Shown one piece after another: positions 57,295 to 64,000 of a DNA stretch of 64,000 nt. Location: NCBI GenBank assembly GCA_002492525.1, contig DKZA01000012.1, forward strand, positions 46,009-110,008, read 5' to 3'. The stretch's first letter is position 1. Each line of letters starts with the position of its first letter. The stretch is from Lachnospiraceae bacterium UBA7086 (GTDB taxonomy: Bacteria; Bacillota; Clostridia; Lachnospirales; Lachnospiraceae). Below the pieces are notes generated by a model. It saw only the letters and a program-made list of their open reading frames with translations. It was not told the DNA's origin and searched no databases. Position numbers and translations under genes: made by a program.

Positions 57295-58596
57295 TTACCT
57301 TCCGGATCGGATAGCACATACCTTCTGATCCGGAAGCGCTTTTACAATCTTATACAGTTCCTCCACCGCAAGTCTGGTCTTTGCCACAATATCACCGCCC
57401 TCTTTCGGAAAACAATAATATTGCGCCTTTTCATCCCCGATACAAATCATATCTCCAATCTCGTACCAGTAAAAATCTGAATACAAACTATAAGAATATG
57501 AGGCATCCTGCACATAATCAAGCTTCCCCTCACAGCCTCTTAAGTGAAACCCCTTTCTCGTATGGGACAAAATCCCTTCCCCCACTTGATAAATACAATT
57601 CATATTGACCATCATATAAATATCCACAGGCACCTCCATATGATACGTGCCTGTCAGAAGTTCCTCCCGCACACATTCCCGTTCCCAACGATACCAGTCG
57701 GGAACATGGGAAAATCTTGTCTTACCCTCCTTGGCCCGCAGAAATCCGTATTCCGTCAGTTCATAAGACTTTCCACAATGCTGGCACGTAAGACTGACCC
57801 CTTGTCCTTTCATCCTGCCTTCCGTCATACATTCCGGACATTTATATAACATCCTGTTGAGGCCATCCGCACGAAAAGATTCACTGATCCGAACTTTATT
57901 CTCCTGCTGCCATCGAAAATAGTCGAATGAGAAACTCTTTTGCAGGATCTCATTGAGCTCCTGCGGCGATTTCTCCGCAATCTCTTCCGGCGATAACAGA
58001 TACTCAATATCTGCTGAAACCTTCACCCGGCGAAGCTGCAGATTATTATAGAGGGGATCTCTCGCAAACGCCCCCTGTGTCCGAATCATGACCACCGGTA
58101 CTTTGAGAAGCTTCAGACACTTGCCGATGCTCTCTGGCAAAGGCGTCTGCGTACCATCAAAACTGTAACTGGCTTCCGGGTACATTAATACGGAACTTTT
58201 CAGTTCCCGTAGTGCATAAACCATATCCCGCACCAACACCACGTCATTCATAAATTTTCTCGTAGGAATACAGCCGATCATGCGCATAAGACGTTGCTTA
58301 CCCACAAATCCATCAGAAGTACACACAATATGAAAGGGTCTGGGAAACAACAGCATAAAAGCTATTTTCAGATCAATAAAACTGGAATGATTCATGAGAA
58401 TCAGGCAGGGCTCTCCCTTCTTAAGACGCTCCATGCCGATTTTACGATATGTAAAGTGTGTTGCCCATAAATCCCATATAGACAGAACTCTTAACAGAAT
58501 CCGGAATAAAATATGCTGTCTGACGGGCTTTTGGTGCACCGGCGCCGGCAGAGCGAGTACCTGTTCATAACTCTTTTTTGCAGTCTTAATCTTCAC
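57295..58596 (-). CDS. PlsC-type acyltransferase with C-terminal zinc ribbon
   Basis: A 433-aa protein. The N-terminal half is a lysophosphatidate-acyltransferase fold: LMNHSSFIDLKIAFML (NHxxxxD motif), VLMYPEASYSFDG (PEG-like motif III, with A for G), and a VVMIRTQGAFA strand. After residue about 248, a zinc-ribbon-like segment CPECMTEGR and CQHCGKSYELTE is followed by a domain of unknown role (DWYRWERECVREELL through YWYEIGDMICIGDEKAQYY). This fusion with a CxxC-CxxC ribbon is unusual. It should act in membrane-lipid or glycolipid acylation, substrate unknown. Confidence 0.8.
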   Translation of the reverse strand: MKIKTAKKSYEQVLALPAPVHQKPVRQHILFRILLRVLSIWDLWATHFTYRKIGMERLKKGEPCLILMNHSSFIDLKIAFMLLFPRPFHIVCTSDGFVGKQRLMRMIGCIPTRKFMNDVVLVRDMVYALRELKSSVLMYPEASYSFDGTQTPLPESIGKCLKLLKVPVVMIRTQGAFARDPLYNNLQLRRVKVSADIEYLLSPEEIAEKSPQELNEILQKSFSFDYFRWQQENKVRISESFRADGLNRMLYKCPECMTEGRMKGQGVSLTCQHCGKSYELTEYGFLRAKEGKTRFSHVPDWYRWERECVREELLTGTYHMEVPVDIYMMVNMNCIYQVGEGILSHTRKGFHLRGCEGKLDYVQDASYSYSLYSDFYWYEIGDMICIGDEKAQYYCFPKEGGDIVAKTRLAVEELYKIVKALPDQKVCAIRSGR

Positions 58597-58658
58597 CTTT
58601 TCTCCTCAGTACTCCCATCGGATATCTGCCAGCACCTCAAACCTATAGCTCACGCCGC

Positions 58659-60317
58659 TTATTGTACAACACCGTCTCCGCCCCTGGTCCAGACAATATT
58701 ATCTCGAATCATCTCATCAATATCCATACCGATAATCTCAGAGGCTCTCGCCTTAGCCTCAGCCTCCTCAGCTGTCCCAAGTTTCTTGTAAATATCATAG
58801 CCAGGTTTCTTATTGCCATTCATGTCCTCAATACCAAGACTCAGTTTACTCTCCATTTCATGAGCGTCATCCGTCAGTCTAAAGAGCATAAAGGCATCTA
58901 CATCCGGCAGGGAAGCCGCTTTCAGATAACCATAAGCTATCGATGCTTCCTGCTTGGAATCCCCAAAATAAGAAGTATAGCCAATCTCCGCCAGAGAAAT
59001 ACTCCTCACCTCTCCGGATGGATTTAAGAACTTATCCTGATGCATGTAATCTATCAGGATATCCACGTTCTGCATCGTAATATAAGGAGTGGAAAGATTC
59101 TGTTTAACCCATACGGCCGGTCCATTCCACGCATAAGGATCATAGAGCGGTGAGTTGTAAGGATGATAAGACAATCCCCAGTCAACGTTACCTTCCCGGT
59201 TCATATAATAATTAAACTGATCCAGATACTCTTTTGCCAGGAAACTGCCCGGATTAGATTTCCGGTTCCATTCCTGATCAATGGAATTATAGATCCGTAC
59301 ATTCGCATTCATGGCTTTCATTTCATTGTACATGATACGAAAAGCCTTCACATAAACATTCACGTTGACATCCAGAGATGTGGAATTCATATACCACCAC
59401 TCTGTCCTGGCATTTACCTCATTGCCCACAATCCAGTTGTCAATCTGTCCACAGCCAACGGCACCGGAATAACGCTGCCCCAGGAAAGCACACACAGCTT
59501 TCAAATGATTCACACCATCCGCATCCGCCACATTCAGCGCATACCCCGGGCAATCTACATTTCCCTCTTTTGCCATTGGATGAATCAAATCCTGAGAATA
59601 AGCGCCCTCACCCCGGTTCAACAAGACTACTGTAATCTGCACGCCCATTCCGTTTAAGAGTTTAACCAACTCATCATAATGCGTAACGGTAGCATGGTCA
59701 AAATAATATGTCCTGCCATTATAATCAAAGGAAATCGCCCCGGGAACATCCGCACCGGAACAAAGTTCATCCACACTCAGATTATAAATAACCTGCTGAA
59801 CGCCCAGATCCTGTAAGTCTCCCCCGAGAACTCTTGTGGTATCCAACAAAATCCCTTTAATCCCCACATTCATACGAGCAGAAGTAAAAGCCGCCACTTC
59901 CTCAGGATTTGTGATATAATGCTCGTCGCTTACCTGCATCATCTGACCGTTACGCTTTACTGCCACCAAAAATTTGCGGCTCAGATTAGAATTTTCTGTA
60001 TTATAATTCAAAGGAAAACTTGCCGTAACCGAAGACTTCGCATCAACCGTCGCTACGATCTCCCCTTCCGGCCCATCTTCAAAGACTTCATCCGCATAGA
60101 CATAATATTTGCCGTCATCGCTGCTCGGCACACTGCTGGCCTTAATCATACAAAGTACATTATCTCCCGAAATCAGACAACTGCTGATCTCTACCGGACG
60201 TCCCGCCGCCTGTACATGCATCTGCCCTAGTCCTGCCATCGTTACGACAGTCAATACAATTGCTGCCGCAATTGCTATTTTCATTAAGTTTTTAATTCCT
60301 CTTTTGCCTGTACTCAT
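58659..60317 (-). CDS. DUF5722 secreted protein (glycosidase-like TIM barrel)
   Basis: A 552-aa protein with a signal peptide (residues 1-36, ending VQAA). An N-terminal beta domain (40-135) is followed by a TIM-barrel-like DUF5722 region. Motif WIVGNEVNARTEWWY has the Asn-Glu pair typical of the acid/base in clan A glycoside hydrolases, and ISLAEIGYTSYFG supplies a candidate nucleophile glutamate. WGLSYHPYNSPLYDPYAW adds an aromatic cleft. Function as glycan-degrading enzyme is inferred only. GGAGGAAAC precedes the start. Confidence 0.75.
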   Translation of the reverse strand: MSTGKRGIKNLMKIAIAAAIVLTVVTMAGLGQMHVQAAGRPVEISSCLISGDNVLCMIKASSVPSSDDGKYYVYADEVFEDGPEGEIVATVDAKSSVTASFPLNYNTENSNLSRKFLVAVKRNGQMMQVSDEHYITNPEEVAAFTSARMNVGIKGILLDTTRVLGGDLQDLGVQQVIYNLSVDELCSGADVPGAISFDYNGRTYYFDHATVTHYDELVKLLNGMGVQITVVLLNRGEGAYSQDLIHPMAKEGNVDCPGYALNVADADGVNHLKAVCAFLGQRYSGAVGCGQIDNWIVGNEVNARTEWWYMNSTSLDVNVNVYVKAFRIMYNEMKAMNANVRIYNSIDQEWNRKSNPGSFLAKEYLDQFNYYMNREGNVDWGLSYHPYNSPLYDPYAWNGPAVWVKQNLSTPYITMQNVDILIDYMHQDKFLNPSGEVRSISLAEIGYTSYFGDSKQEASIAYGYLKAASLPDVDAFMLFRLTDDAHEMESKLSLGIEDMNGNKKPGYDIYKKLGTAEEAEAKARASEIIGMDIDEMIRDNIVWTRGGDGVVQ

Positions 60318-60419
60318 GTTTCCTCCACTTATATTTCTTTATACTCTCTGTTATGCTTCTGAGTATATATTATATGATAAAACATAATACATAACAAGCG
60401 ATAACTTACACAAAAAACA

Positions 60420-60458
60420 GAAAAAAGCACTGAAAATTTTGTTTTCAATGCTCTTTCT
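60420..60458. terminator. Bidirectional terminator between DUF5722 and chemoreceptor genes
   Basis: An AAAAAGCACTGAAAA and TTTTCAATGCTCTTT pairing with two mismatches; on the minus strand it ends in T residues. It follows the chemoreceptor stop. Confidence 0.6.
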
Positions 60459-60504
60459 TATATCTTATTCATTTAACAGTCATAAAATCCTGCACGCTGT
60501 TTAT

Positions 60505-62157
60505 TTAACTTTGTTTCAATTGGAATTTATTGGTCTGATCCTGCAGCTGATTCACCTGCTCGAACAATTCCGTACTAACAGCTGCCGACTCCTCACTGTT
60601 TGCTGAATTGGTCTGTACTACGCTGGCAATCTGCCCGATTCCCTCCGCAACCTGTTCAATGGAGGTTGCCTCCTCCTGTACTGCATCAGTAATCTCGTCA
60701 ATGGAACTATTGGACTTAACAACCAATTCCAATGTCTTCTGTAATGTCCCGGAAACTTCTTCTACAATCTTATTGCCCCGTTCTGCCGCTCGTACGGAAT
60801 TTTCAATCAGTTCCTTCGTAGCTTTTGCTGCCTGATCCGACTGTGCTGCAAGATTACGGACTTCTTCAGCTACCACAGCAAAACCTTTTCCTGCCGTACC
60901 GGCTCTGCTGGCTTCTACAGCCGCATTTAATGCAAGGATATTGGTCTGGAAAGCAATGTTCTCAATGGTGGAAATAATTTCCTCAATCTGCTGAGATGTA
61001 TTGCTGATATCCATCATGGCGTTAATAAGCTGATCCATTTGCTGGCTGCTTAAATTCACCTGTTTACCGGTAAGATGAGCCATATCCCGCATTTCGGAAG
61101 CCATCTTAATATTCTGCTTTGCACTCTTTGATAATTCATCTAATGTGGATGAGAGTTCTTCTACTGCACTTGCCTGTTCCGTTGCACCCTGTGCCAGCAT
61201 CTGGGATCCGTCCGATAGCGTCCGCGCATGTCCAAACACCTTTTGTTCCACATTATGTATATGGGCCATAGCGGCCGAAAGCGAGACTGTAAAACTGTCA
61301 ATAGAATCCGAAATAGAACGGAAATCTCCAATAAAAGGCACAGAAGCCGACACATCAAAGTTTCCTTGGGACAGTTCACCCATCATACGGTTAATATCTT
61401 CTATATACTGACTCGTCTGTTCAATGGAAGTCTTAAGAGTCCTGGCCAGATCGCCGATCTCATCTTTCGCATTATAATTCAAGTCCAGCTTCATGCAGCC
61501 ATCCTGTAATGGCTTAGTCTTATTGGTGATGGTGAGAATCGGTTTCACGACACGCGCCATAATATAAATCACAAGGCTCAGAAGGCAGATTATCGTCAGA
61601 CTCAAACCTGCAACCGTAACATAATGCATGGTCATCACCGTTTCGTGCATATGTTCTGTACTGATATCGTTCAGTTCACCGCCACGCTCCACCACCTGGT
61701 CTAACATGCCCACCAGCGTGTTAAGATTAGCCAAAATCGTTTCCTGATAGTATTCCTGCGCCTGCTCCGGATCTGTCTGCATCATCTCCAGTACATAAGT
61801 TGCCGAAGCATGAAGTTCCTTGTGAAGAGGTTCCATCTGACTACGCAGATCCAGGATCATCTGATCGTCTGTTCCCGCCTCACCGTAAAGCCACTGTCCC
61901 AATACACAGCCGGTGGGATCGGTACTGCCGGTAAATTCTGTGCCGGCATACAAAGCGTTACTGAGATTTGCGGACCATTTATAATGTGCTACCTCCGCTT
62001 TCTGCGCTCTTTGTAAAAGAGCATTGACCTCAACATTGTACTCTTCGGAATGTTCCATATTAATGATATTCCTGGTCGTAAGCGTACTAAACAGCAATAC
62101 CGCTATAAATGCTGCCGCTATCCGAATCCCAACCATTATCTTGATACTTTTGCGCAT
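60505..62157 (-). CDS. Methyl-accepting chemotaxis protein with extracytoplasmic CZB-like domain
   Basis: A 550-aa chemoreceptor: transmembrane helix 1 (about 7-29), an extracytoplasmic helical domain (35-178), helix 2 (178-200), a HAMP-like pair and a long signalling coiled coil with the hairpin tip FQTNILALNAAVEASRAGTAGKGFAVVAEEVRNLA. The sensor domain contains the zinc-binding CZB pattern HYKW, GCVLGQWLYGEAG, and LHKELHAS (His58, Cys84, His112, His116). CZB usually sits cytoplasmically; here it is placed outside. No CheR-docking pentapeptide is present. It might sense zinc or hypochlorous acid by analogy. Confidence 0.85.
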   Translation of the reverse strand: MRKSIKIMVGIRIAAAFIAVLLFSTLTTRNIINMEHSEEYNVEVNALLQRAQKAEVAHYKWSANLSNALYAGTEFTGSTDPTGCVLGQWLYGEAGTDDQMILDLRSQMEPLHKELHASATYVLEMMQTDPEQAQEYYQETILANLNTLVGMLDQVVERGGELNDISTEHMHETVMTMHYVTVAGLSLTIICLLSLVIYIMARVVKPILTITNKTKPLQDGCMKLDLNYNAKDEIGDLARTLKTSIEQTSQYIEDINRMMGELSQGNFDVSASVPFIGDFRSISDSIDSFTVSLSAAMAHIHNVEQKVFGHARTLSDGSQMLAQGATEQASAVEELSSTLDELSKSAKQNIKMASEMRDMAHLTGKQVNLSSQQMDQLINAMMDISNTSQQIEEIISTIENIAFQTNILALNAAVEASRAGTAGKGFAVVAEEVRNLAAQSDQAAKATKELIENSVRAAERGNKIVEEVSGTLQKTLELVVKSNSSIDEITDAVQEEATSIEQVAEGIGQIASVVQTNSANSEESAAVSTELFEQVNQLQDQTNKFQLKQS

Positions 62158-62264
62158 TTTGCTTCTCCTTTGCTATGTATTGTAAAAAATGTAAAATCTC
62201 TTACTATACTCTTGAATGAATTGTAGCATAGCCGCTATTTTATTTCAATATTTTCTGAAAATTT

Positions 62265-63494
62265 TCATGCATGAAAATTCTGAGAATTGTTACTTTTCAC
62301 ACATTGACCAAGAATGACGCCTGAGGAATGTGGCGCATTTTCGATAAATTCTGCTGCGCCGGCAGCGCCGGAACAGGCACGGAAATCTGCACTACATTCG
62401 GCGGCTGCTTTTCTATACGACATATTACGTAAAAGTTCCTGTACACATGTCAGAATACCTTCGGCAGAGTCCTCCTTCAGCATAACCCCCGCACCAATTT
62501 CGGTAACTCTCCTTGCTACGGCATGCTGTTCGCCGGTCTGAGGATAAAGGACCATCGGTACAGCCATATACAAGCTTTCAGAAACACTGTTCATTCCACA
62601 GTGCGTAAGAAAAACATCTGCTTTGACAAGAACATCCAGCTGATCAACATAAGGATACACACGAATCCTATCCGGCAGCGCACCCACCCCTTCACAGTTT
62701 ATGATATCTCCGCAGGATATCGTGACATCCACATCCATGGTTTTCAGGGCATCAATACATTTACGATAAAAATCCGGGCGATCATTCATGACCGTTCCCA
62801 TAGAAATATAAATGAGAGGCCGCTCTTTCTCTTTTTGAGGCCTCGCTTGTGAAAATACCGAAGGCCCGACAAAGGCATAATGGTCAGAAAAACTTTCTGC
62901 GCAAGGCTGAAACTTCTGCGAAGTATACACGATGGAATCCGTGTTATTGTCACTCTGAATCAAAGGAATGATACCTTTTATACGATATCCTAAAGGTTCC
63001 AGTTTTATCAGTTCCCTGGAGACTCTCGGAAGTCCCAGAATCATGTCCGCCATTTCTTTGAAACTGTTCTTCATATACCTGGAAGACAGACGATTGAAAG
63101 CGAAAGTACTGGTGGACACCACCATCGGCACTTGATGCTTCCATGCGCTCAGCTTCCCCCAAAAGCAGACAGAATCAGTATATACCACATCCGGTTGAAA
63201 AGATTCAAACTCTCTGTCCAGAAAGTCATTCATATTGAACGTAACACGAAGGTCCTGTATTGTCATTTCTGTCGTGGAGACCTTTTTTAAGCAGACCTCT
63301 TCCTGTTTCGTCAGTTTGGGAAGAAAAGAATCACAGGATATATACTCTGCCCCGGTAGCTTTGATTTTCTCCTCAAATTCGGCAAAAGAATAGAATCGAA
63401 CCATATTTCCGCGTCTGACAAGTTCCGCGGCAACCGGCAGCATGGGATTTGTATGTCCATGGGCAGGAATACAAAAGAAGAATATTTTTTTCAA
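62265..63494 (-). CDS. GT1-family glycosyltransferase (macrolide-type)
   Basis: A 409-aa UDP-sugar-dependent glycosyltransferase of the MGT/OleD-like GT1 group: FFFCIPAHGHTNPMLPVAAE at the start (acceptor side, catalytic His), IYISMGTVMN as the middle, and FLTHCGMNSVSESLYMAVPM as the nucleotide-sugar motif, followed by PLYPQTGEQHAVARRV-like residues. It may glycosylate a drug-like or lipid acceptor. The start is TTG overlapping the stop of the AbrB-like gene (TTGA), with GAGGAAGA before it, so both are one operon. Confidence 0.85.
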   Translation of the reverse strand: MKKIFFFCIPAHGHTNPMLPVAAELVRRGNMVRFYSFAEFEEKIKATGAEYISCDSFLPKLTKQEEVCLKKVSTTEMTIQDLRVTFNMNDFLDREFESFQPDVVYTDSVCFWGKLSAWKHQVPMVVSTSTFAFNRLSSRYMKNSFKEMADMILGLPRVSRELIKLEPLGYRIKGIIPLIQSDNNTDSIVYTSQKFQPCAESFSDHYAFVGPSVFSQARPQKEKERPLIYISMGTVMNDRPDFYRKCIDALKTMDVDVTISCGDIINCEGVGALPDRIRVYPYVDQLDVLVKADVFLTHCGMNSVSESLYMAVPMVLYPQTGEQHAVARRVTEIGAGVMLKEDSAEGILTCVQELLRNMSYRKAAAECSADFRACSGAAGAAEFIENAPHSSGVILGQCVKSNNSQNFHA

Positions 63495-63709
63495 TCTTCC
63501 TCACCGTCCTTTCCCCGAAATGCCACACCAAACAATTCAGCAAATGCCCCCTTAGGAGGAATCGCAATACCACGCTCTTCATCACCAAGAAGCAGCAGTG
63601 TATCTCCCGGCTTGATTTCAAATATATCGCGTGCCTGTTTCGGAATAACGATCTGTCCTTTTTCTCCCACAGTCGCCGTCCATGCATACTTACCTTTTGG
63701 TGCAGTCAT
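63491..63709 (-). CDS. AbrB/SpoVT-like DNA-binding regulator
   Basis: A 72-aa protein with the swapped-hairpin AbrB domain: WTATVGEKGQIVIPKQARDI followed by FEIKPGDTLLLLGDEERGIA. It ends with an acidic KDGEED tail. The gene is preceded by a perfect promoter and a 49-bp palindrome and runs directly into the glycosyltransferase gene. It is the likely autoregulator of the operon; an antitoxin role (MazE-like) is less likely because no toxin follows. Confidence 0.85.
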   Translation of the reverse strand: MTAPKGKYAWTATVGEKGQIVIPKQARDIFEIKPGDTLLLLGDEERGIAIPPKGAFAELFGVAFRGKDGEED

Positions 63710-63714
63710 TTTCT

Positions 63715-63763
63715 ATTACCTCCAAAGTATGATTTGTTATACAAATTATACTTTGGAGGTAAT
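63715..63763. promoter_or_regulatory. 49-bp near-perfect palindrome over the AbrB promoter
   Basis: ATTACCTCCAAAGTAT (63715-63730) and ATACTTTGGAGGTAAT (63748-63763) are perfect 16-bp inverted repeats; inner ATTTGT/ACAAAT pairs extend the symmetry with one mismatch and a 3-nt centre. The right-hand repeat of the transcript contains the Shine-Dalgarno GGAGGTAAT of the AbrB gene, and the other arm is its exact complement. Confidence 0.9.
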
Positions 63764-63773
63764 AAACTGTCAA
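63745..63773 (-). promoter_or_regulatory. Promoter of the AbrB-glycosyltransferase operon
   Basis: TTGACA (63768-63773) and TATAAT (63745-63750), spacer 17 nt, on the minus strand. The -10 lies inside the 49-bp palindrome and one repeat arm fills the spacer. Confidence 0.9.
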
Positions 63774-63823
63774 GGAAAACCGAAAACCAGGTACATTCAT
63801 GTCTCCGGAATTAAGAACAAAAA

Positions 63824-63854
63824 AAGGAAACACTGCATCCATCAGTATTTCCTT
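63824..63854 (-). terminator. Terminator after tRNA-Met (repeat type T)
   Basis: AAGGAAA and TTTCCTT form the stem on the minus strand with TACTGATGGATGCAGTG in the loop, then TTTTTT. It is a diverged sister of 18576-18604 and 22410-22443. Confidence 0.75.
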
Positions 63855-63869
63855 ACTCTTTAAAAACAA

Positions 63870-63943
63870 TAGCGAGAGGGGGACTTGAACCCTCGACACT
63901 ACGGGTATGAACCGTATGCTCTAGCCAGCTGAGCTATCTCGCC
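63870..63943 (-). tRNA. tRNA-Met (anticodon CAT)
   Basis: On the minus strand a 74-nt cloverleaf: acceptor GGCGAGA/TCTCGCT (G-U at the first pair), D-arm GCTC/GAGC, anticodon stem TACGG/CCGTA with loop TTCATAC (anticodon CAT), T-arm with GAGGGTTCAAGTCCCCC. Not an initiator type (no GGG/CCC in the anticodon stem). A tRNA-Ile read by lysidine modification of CAT is possible but less likely. Confidence 0.9.
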
Positions 63944-63979
63944 ATAATTATGAAATGGAAACCGGAACGGTTTCCCGAA

Positions 63980-64000
63980 TGGGGCCTATAGGGCTCGAAC
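63980..64000 (-). tRNA. Partial tRNA at the window edge
   Basis: The minus strand ends with GTTCGAGCCCTATAGGCCCC plus A, i.e. a T-loop, T-stem 3' side and the 3' half of an acceptor stem AGGCCCC. The rest lies outside the window. Identity cannot be decided. A small hairpin GGAAACCG-GAA-CGGTTTCC lies between it and tRNA-Met. Confidence 0.7.

Noticed and set aside
60505..62157. Chemoreceptor with C-terminal CheR-binding motif
   Set aside because: The C-terminus ends NKFQLKQS without the usual Trp-Phe-type pentapeptide.

Overview
The window looks like a chromosomal segment of a spore-former-related Clostridia, most likely Lachnospiraceae. The grounds are a moderate-GC low-GC-Gram-positive style (strong GGAGG ribosome sites, TTGACA-N17-TATAAT promoters), DUF1836, a TrpR-like YerC, a SigH-type sigma factor, class III Fbp, type III pantothenate kinase with an ECF-type PanT, a lysine riboswitch, a Cys T-box, and a CptIN-like type III toxin-antitoxin system. 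No rRNA, CRISPR array, prophage or intact insertion sequence was seen. Layout: 0-13 kb is core metabolism: an ABC binding lipoprotein, HPt/DUF1836 pair, yerC, a degenerate M23 protein, a cold-shock protein, a eukaryote-type HisA, an Asn/Thr-rich lipoprotein, then the minus-strand lysine unit (promoter, L-box riboswitch, terminator, dapA, dapB, fbp), a corrinoid adenosyltransferase, an SSB-like protein and typA. 13-35 kb is an accessory island of small, mostly minus-strand, independently expressed genes: many GNAT acetyltransferases, two isochorismatase-like hydrolases, a PIN/antitoxin pair, a Rrf2 regulator with three visible operators, an AAA/DUF4143 ATPase, a type III toxin-antitoxin system whose RNA repeats show covariation, and many DUF genes. 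It is littered with 3' gene stumps, internally deleted genes and repeated terminators, which gives it the look of a gene-turnover zone. 35-46 kb returns to housekeeping: mgtE, yigZ, a class A penicillin-binding protein, and a Cys T-box operon (cysE-cysS-mrnC-rlmB-SGNH hydrolase with hexapeptide repeats). 46-64 kb holds tRNA-Val, an HD hydrolase, a two-gene GNAT module resembling a toxin-antitoxin pair, tRNA-Thr, sigH, ispF, a MATE exporter, a pantothenate-to-CoA block (coaBC, coaX, panT), rubrerythrin, purC, an SPFH/ribbon-helix-helix pair behind a 19-bp palindrome, a PlsC-like acyltransferase with a zinc ribbon, a DUF5722 secreted protein, a chemoreceptor with an extracytoplasmic zinc-binding (CZB-like) domain, and an AbrB-like regulator plus glycosyltransferase behind a 49-bp near-perfect palindrome next to tRNA-Met. 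How the genes work together: lysine/DAP synthesis is controlled by lysine through the riboswitch; charged tRNA-Cys should control cysteine synthesis and CysRS together with 23S rRNA maturation and modification (MrnC, RlmB); PanT, CoaX and CoaBC form an uptake-to-4'-phosphopantetheine route. The most interesting regulatory candidates are the CptIN-like locus, the SD-sequestering palindrome before the AbrB gene, the GNAT pair at 47.4-48.2 kb, the SPFH/RHH palindrome, and the Rrf2 operator set. All family names are from recognition of sequence motifs, without database searches.
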